The notes under the pieces are model-generated. The model did not search any database. It had not been told where the DNA came from and saw only the letters and a list, made by a program, of their open reading frames with translations. Positions 42,410-44,272 of a stretch of DNA of 44,272 bases are shown one piece after another (positions within the stretch are counted from its first letter, which is position 1; the number at the start of each line of letters is the position of its first letter). Made by a program: the position numbers and the translations under genes. Source of the DNA: CAVQBP01 sp964448105 (GTDB lineage: Bacteria > Bacteroidota > Ignavibacteria > Ignavibacteriales > Ignavibacteriaceae); assembly GCA_964448105.1 (NCBI GenBank), contig CAYUVK010000035.1, positions 1-44,272 of the forward strand, read 5' to 3'.

Positions 42410-42492
42410 TAGTTTGAAACCCCATTCTAATAATATAAGGCGGGGAAATGCTGAGAGTTGGTGGGGAAGCATTGCCGGAGGAAAAATCTTAT

Positions 42493-43353
42493 ATGGGAAA
42501 AAAAATGAAAAAAAATTTTGATCCTATAATAATGGTCAAAGATGATGGGCTCATAATACCTGAAGTTGGAATATGGTCACTTGAAAAGTATCAATTGCTT
42601 GGTGGTTACTGTGATATATTTACAAAAGGTATGAGAGGTAAATGGAACAATCTAGTTTATCTTGATTTATTTGCCGGTGCAGGATATTCAAAAATCAGAG
42701 AAAATGGTAATGTTCTAAAATCATCAGCGTTGATATCATTAGCAATTCCGACGAAGTTTGAAAAGTATATTTTTTGTGAAAAAGAGCCGGATTCATTAGA
42801 TGCATTGTGTAAAAGACTAGATAAAATAGAAGGAGATATGGAAGCTGTTGTATTTGATGGGGATTGCAACCTTAGAATAAAAGAAATTAAGAAATCTATA
42901 ACAGCGTATTCAAAAGGAAATACAGTCTTAACTTTCTGCTTTTTGGATCCATTTCATTTGAACTTACATTTCGAAACAGTCAAAACACTTGCTAGCGATT
43001 TAGTTGATTTTCTAATGCTTCAAGCTTTACATATGGATGCTAATAGAAATCTCAAAAATTATATGGATGAGAACAGTGAAAAAATTGGATTATATTTAGG
43101 TGATAAAAACTGGCGCAATGAGTGGAAAAAATTAAAATTACTACCTAAAGATTTTGTTAAGTTCTTAGCTGATCAATATGATGCTAAAATGAAAGAATTA
43201 GGATATCTAACTGCGATCAGGCATGCAATAAAATTGCCCGATAAAAATGTTCCACTTTATTATTTGACATTTTATTCAAAACACGAACGAGGTTTAGATT
43301 TCTTTAAAAAAGTAAATGACTATTCAACAAACCAATTAGTATTTGGAATTTAG
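42493..43353 (+). CDS. tcmP: Three-Cys-motif partner protein TcmP
   Basis: TcmP-family protein, about 286 residues from the ATG at 42493, which has GGAGG 11 bases upstream. The frame is open to an ATG at 42448 with a poorer site. The fold looks like a Rossmann methyltransferase: VYLDLFAGAGYSKI resembles the SAM-binding motif I, and FCFLDPFHLNL resembles the DPPY-type catalytic motif of DNA/RNA methyltransferases. KYIFCEKEPDSL is the acidic second strand. The family is named for its constant pairing with the three-Cys-motif protein, here 2 bases downstream. The reaction and target are unknown; methylation or modification of nucleic acid is inference. The pair is bracketed by a 44-base direct repeat, which suggests transfer as a unit. 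Confidence 0.9.
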   Translation: MGKKMKKNFDPIIMVKDDGLIIPEVGIWSLEKYQLLGGYCDIFTKGMRGKWNNLVYLDLFAGAGYSKIRENGNVLKSSALISLAIPTKFEKYIFCEKEPDSLDALCKRLDKIEGDMEAVVFDGDCNLRIKEIKKSITAYSKGNTVLTFCFLDPFHLNLHFETVKTLASDLVDFLMLQALHMDANRNLKNYMDENSEKIGLYLGDKNWRNEWKKLKLLPKDFVKFLADQYDAKMKELGYLTAIRHAIKLPDKNVPLYYLTFYSKHERGLDFFKKVNDYSTNQLVFGI

Positions 43354-43355
43354 AA

Positions 43356-44075
43356 ATGGCTCAATCAAAAATAGAATGGACAGAATTAACCTGGAATCCA
43401 ACTACAGGATGTAATAAAGTTTCCCAGGGGTGTAAATTTTGTTATGCTGAGGTAATGGCAAGACGCCTAAAAGCCATGGGTTTAGAAAAATATAAAAATG
43501 GTTTTAAGTTAACTCTCCATGAAGATGCCTTAAAAATACCTTATACATGGAAAACTCCTAAAATCGTATTCGTCAATTCAATGAGCGATTTATTTCATGA
43601 AGATATTCCGTTAGAATTTATACAAAGAGTTTTCAGTGTAATGAATGACAATCCTCAGCATGTTTTTCAAATTCTAACTAAAAGGGCAGATGTTCTAATT
43701 AAATATCATAAACAACTAAACTGGACTCATAATATCTGGATGGGTGTGTCTGTAGAAAATGAAAAAGAATTATGGAGAGTTGATTTACTTAAAAAAACCA
43801 GAGCAAAAACAAAATTTCTTTCCTGTGAACCACTTCTCGGTCCTTTAACCAAATTAAAACTTAATAAGATTGACTGGGTTATAGTGGGAGGTGAAAGTGG
43901 AAGGAGACCACGTCCGATTAAAGAGGAATGGATTTATGAGTTATTTGAAAAATGTGAAAATGCGGATGTGAAATTCTTCTTTAAGCAATGGGGCGGAACT
44001 AATAAGAAAAAAACAGGCAGAACGTTCAACGGCAGGATTTACGATGAAATGCCCGAAGTTGAAATACTATTTTAA
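43356..44075 (+). CDS. Three-Cys-motif protein (phage Gp37/Gp68 family, DUF5131)
   Basis: A 239-residue protein of the phage Gp37/Gp68 family, related to radical SAM enzymes. The opening SKIEWTELTWNPTTGCNKVS is diagnostic, and the three cysteines C19-x6-C26-x2-C29 (the last two in GCKFCYAE) would hold an iron-sulfur cluster with spacing different from the classical C-x3-C-x2-C. FVNSMSDLFHEDIP, FQILTKRADVL, WMGVSVEN, FLSCEPLLGPL and VIVGGESG follow in the usual order, and FFFKQWGG is near the end. The biochemical reaction is not established. It is translated right after tcmP (2-base spacing), so the two act together. The family is common in phages, plasmids and islands, which fits a mobile cassette. 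Confidence 0.92.
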   Translation: MAQSKIEWTELTWNPTTGCNKVSQGCKFCYAEVMARRLKAMGLEKYKNGFKLTLHEDALKIPYTWKTPKIVFVNSMSDLFHEDIPLEFIQRVFSVMNDNPQHVFQILTKRADVLIKYHKQLNWTHNIWMGVSVENEKELWRVDLLKKTRAKTKFLSCEPLLGPLTKLKLNKIDWVIVGGESGRRPRPIKEEWIYELFEKCENADVKFFFKQWGGTNKKKTGRTFNGRIYDEMPEVEILF

Positions 44076-44178
44076 TTCCGGGATTCTAAAAAAACACTTC
44101 ATAATACAGATGGAAGACCTGAGTTCTCAATAAAATTTTTATGCTCAATAGGGATAGAGACTACTCATTCGTTCTTCC

Positions 44179-44222
44179 AATCTTGCAATAATTTAACTTT
44201 TATTCTATGTGTGTTTTGAACG
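44179..44222. repeat. 44-base direct repeat, right copy
   Basis: Begins AATCTTGCAATAATTTAACT and ends GTTTTGAACG, 104 bases after the stop of the three-Cys gene. Same orientation and length as the copy at 42366-42409, with six mismatches. Confidence 0.75.
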
Positions 44223-44272
44223 GAAATATTAACTCCCCGTTTTGACTGCAAAAATTATTACAAATTTTGTGT

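Noticed and set aside
42448..42492. Upstream ATG start for tcmP
   Set aside because: The 15 added residues are not typical of the family opening, and the ATG at 42493 has GGAGG upstream. The upstream start cannot be fully excluded.
1..44272. tRNA or rRNA genes
   Set aside because: I looked in the intergenic stretches for cloverleaf arms and conserved rRNA motifs and saw none. A covariance-model scan would be decisive.

Overview
This is an AT-rich bacterial window, most likely from the Ignavibacteria (Bacteroidota/Chlorobi group). The evidence is a type IX secretion (T9SS) C-terminal sorting domain of the 'YPNPFNPST' type on the protein at 20242-23091, orphan copies of the last codons of such domains elsewhere, a TonB receptor with a carboxypeptidase-regulatory-like N-terminal domain, a Reg_prop/Y_Y_Y sensor, and many long palindromic intergenic repeats. 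A run of 100 Ns (38633-38732) shows that this is a draft scaffold, probably from a metagenome.

Layout. 1-6202: end of a malic enzyme, exported GH31 alpha-glucosidase, histidine phosphatase, then a tight cluster of zinc-ribbon protein, LemA and M48 protease. 6439-13356: small lipoprotein overlapping a TonB receptor, TatD-radical SAM fusion, DacB-like peptidase, M28 peptidase. 13418-19764: a collapsed T9SS cargo gene, a sensor that joins a beta-propeller to a chemotaxis output domain, a sodium:solute symporter and a second collapsed T9SS gene. 20242-24934: T9SS metalloprotease-like protein and a GT39-type glycosyltransferase. 25349-31486: carbohydrate locus with cytosolic GH94 cellobiose phosphorylase divergent from exported GH27 and GH97 alpha-galactosidase-type enzymes. 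31869-35453: Cys-rich protein, PrmA, repeat-filled gap, Tat-exported SMP-30 lactonase. 35638-37023: nested repeats and a mosaic of two transposase fragments. 37125-40193: DUF302 gene behind a CRP-like operator, membrane protein, gap-truncated Crp/Fnr regulator, DUF2914 protein. 40525-42266: third orphan T9SS tail, PRC-barrel protein, and a bacterial cereblon-type CULT-domain protein. 42366-44222: a two-gene TcmP / three-Cys-motif (Gp37/Gp68) cassette bracketed by a 44-bp direct repeat.

How it fits together. The glycosidases, symporter, TonB receptor and phosphorylase describe an organism living on plant-type oligosaccharides: outer-membrane import, periplasmic trimming, then phosphorolysis of cellobiose inside. 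The most unusual parts are the TcmP/three-Cys cassette with its matched flanks, the CULT protein beside it, the propeller-chemotaxis hybrid, and repeated collapse of T9SS cargo genes to their two ends.
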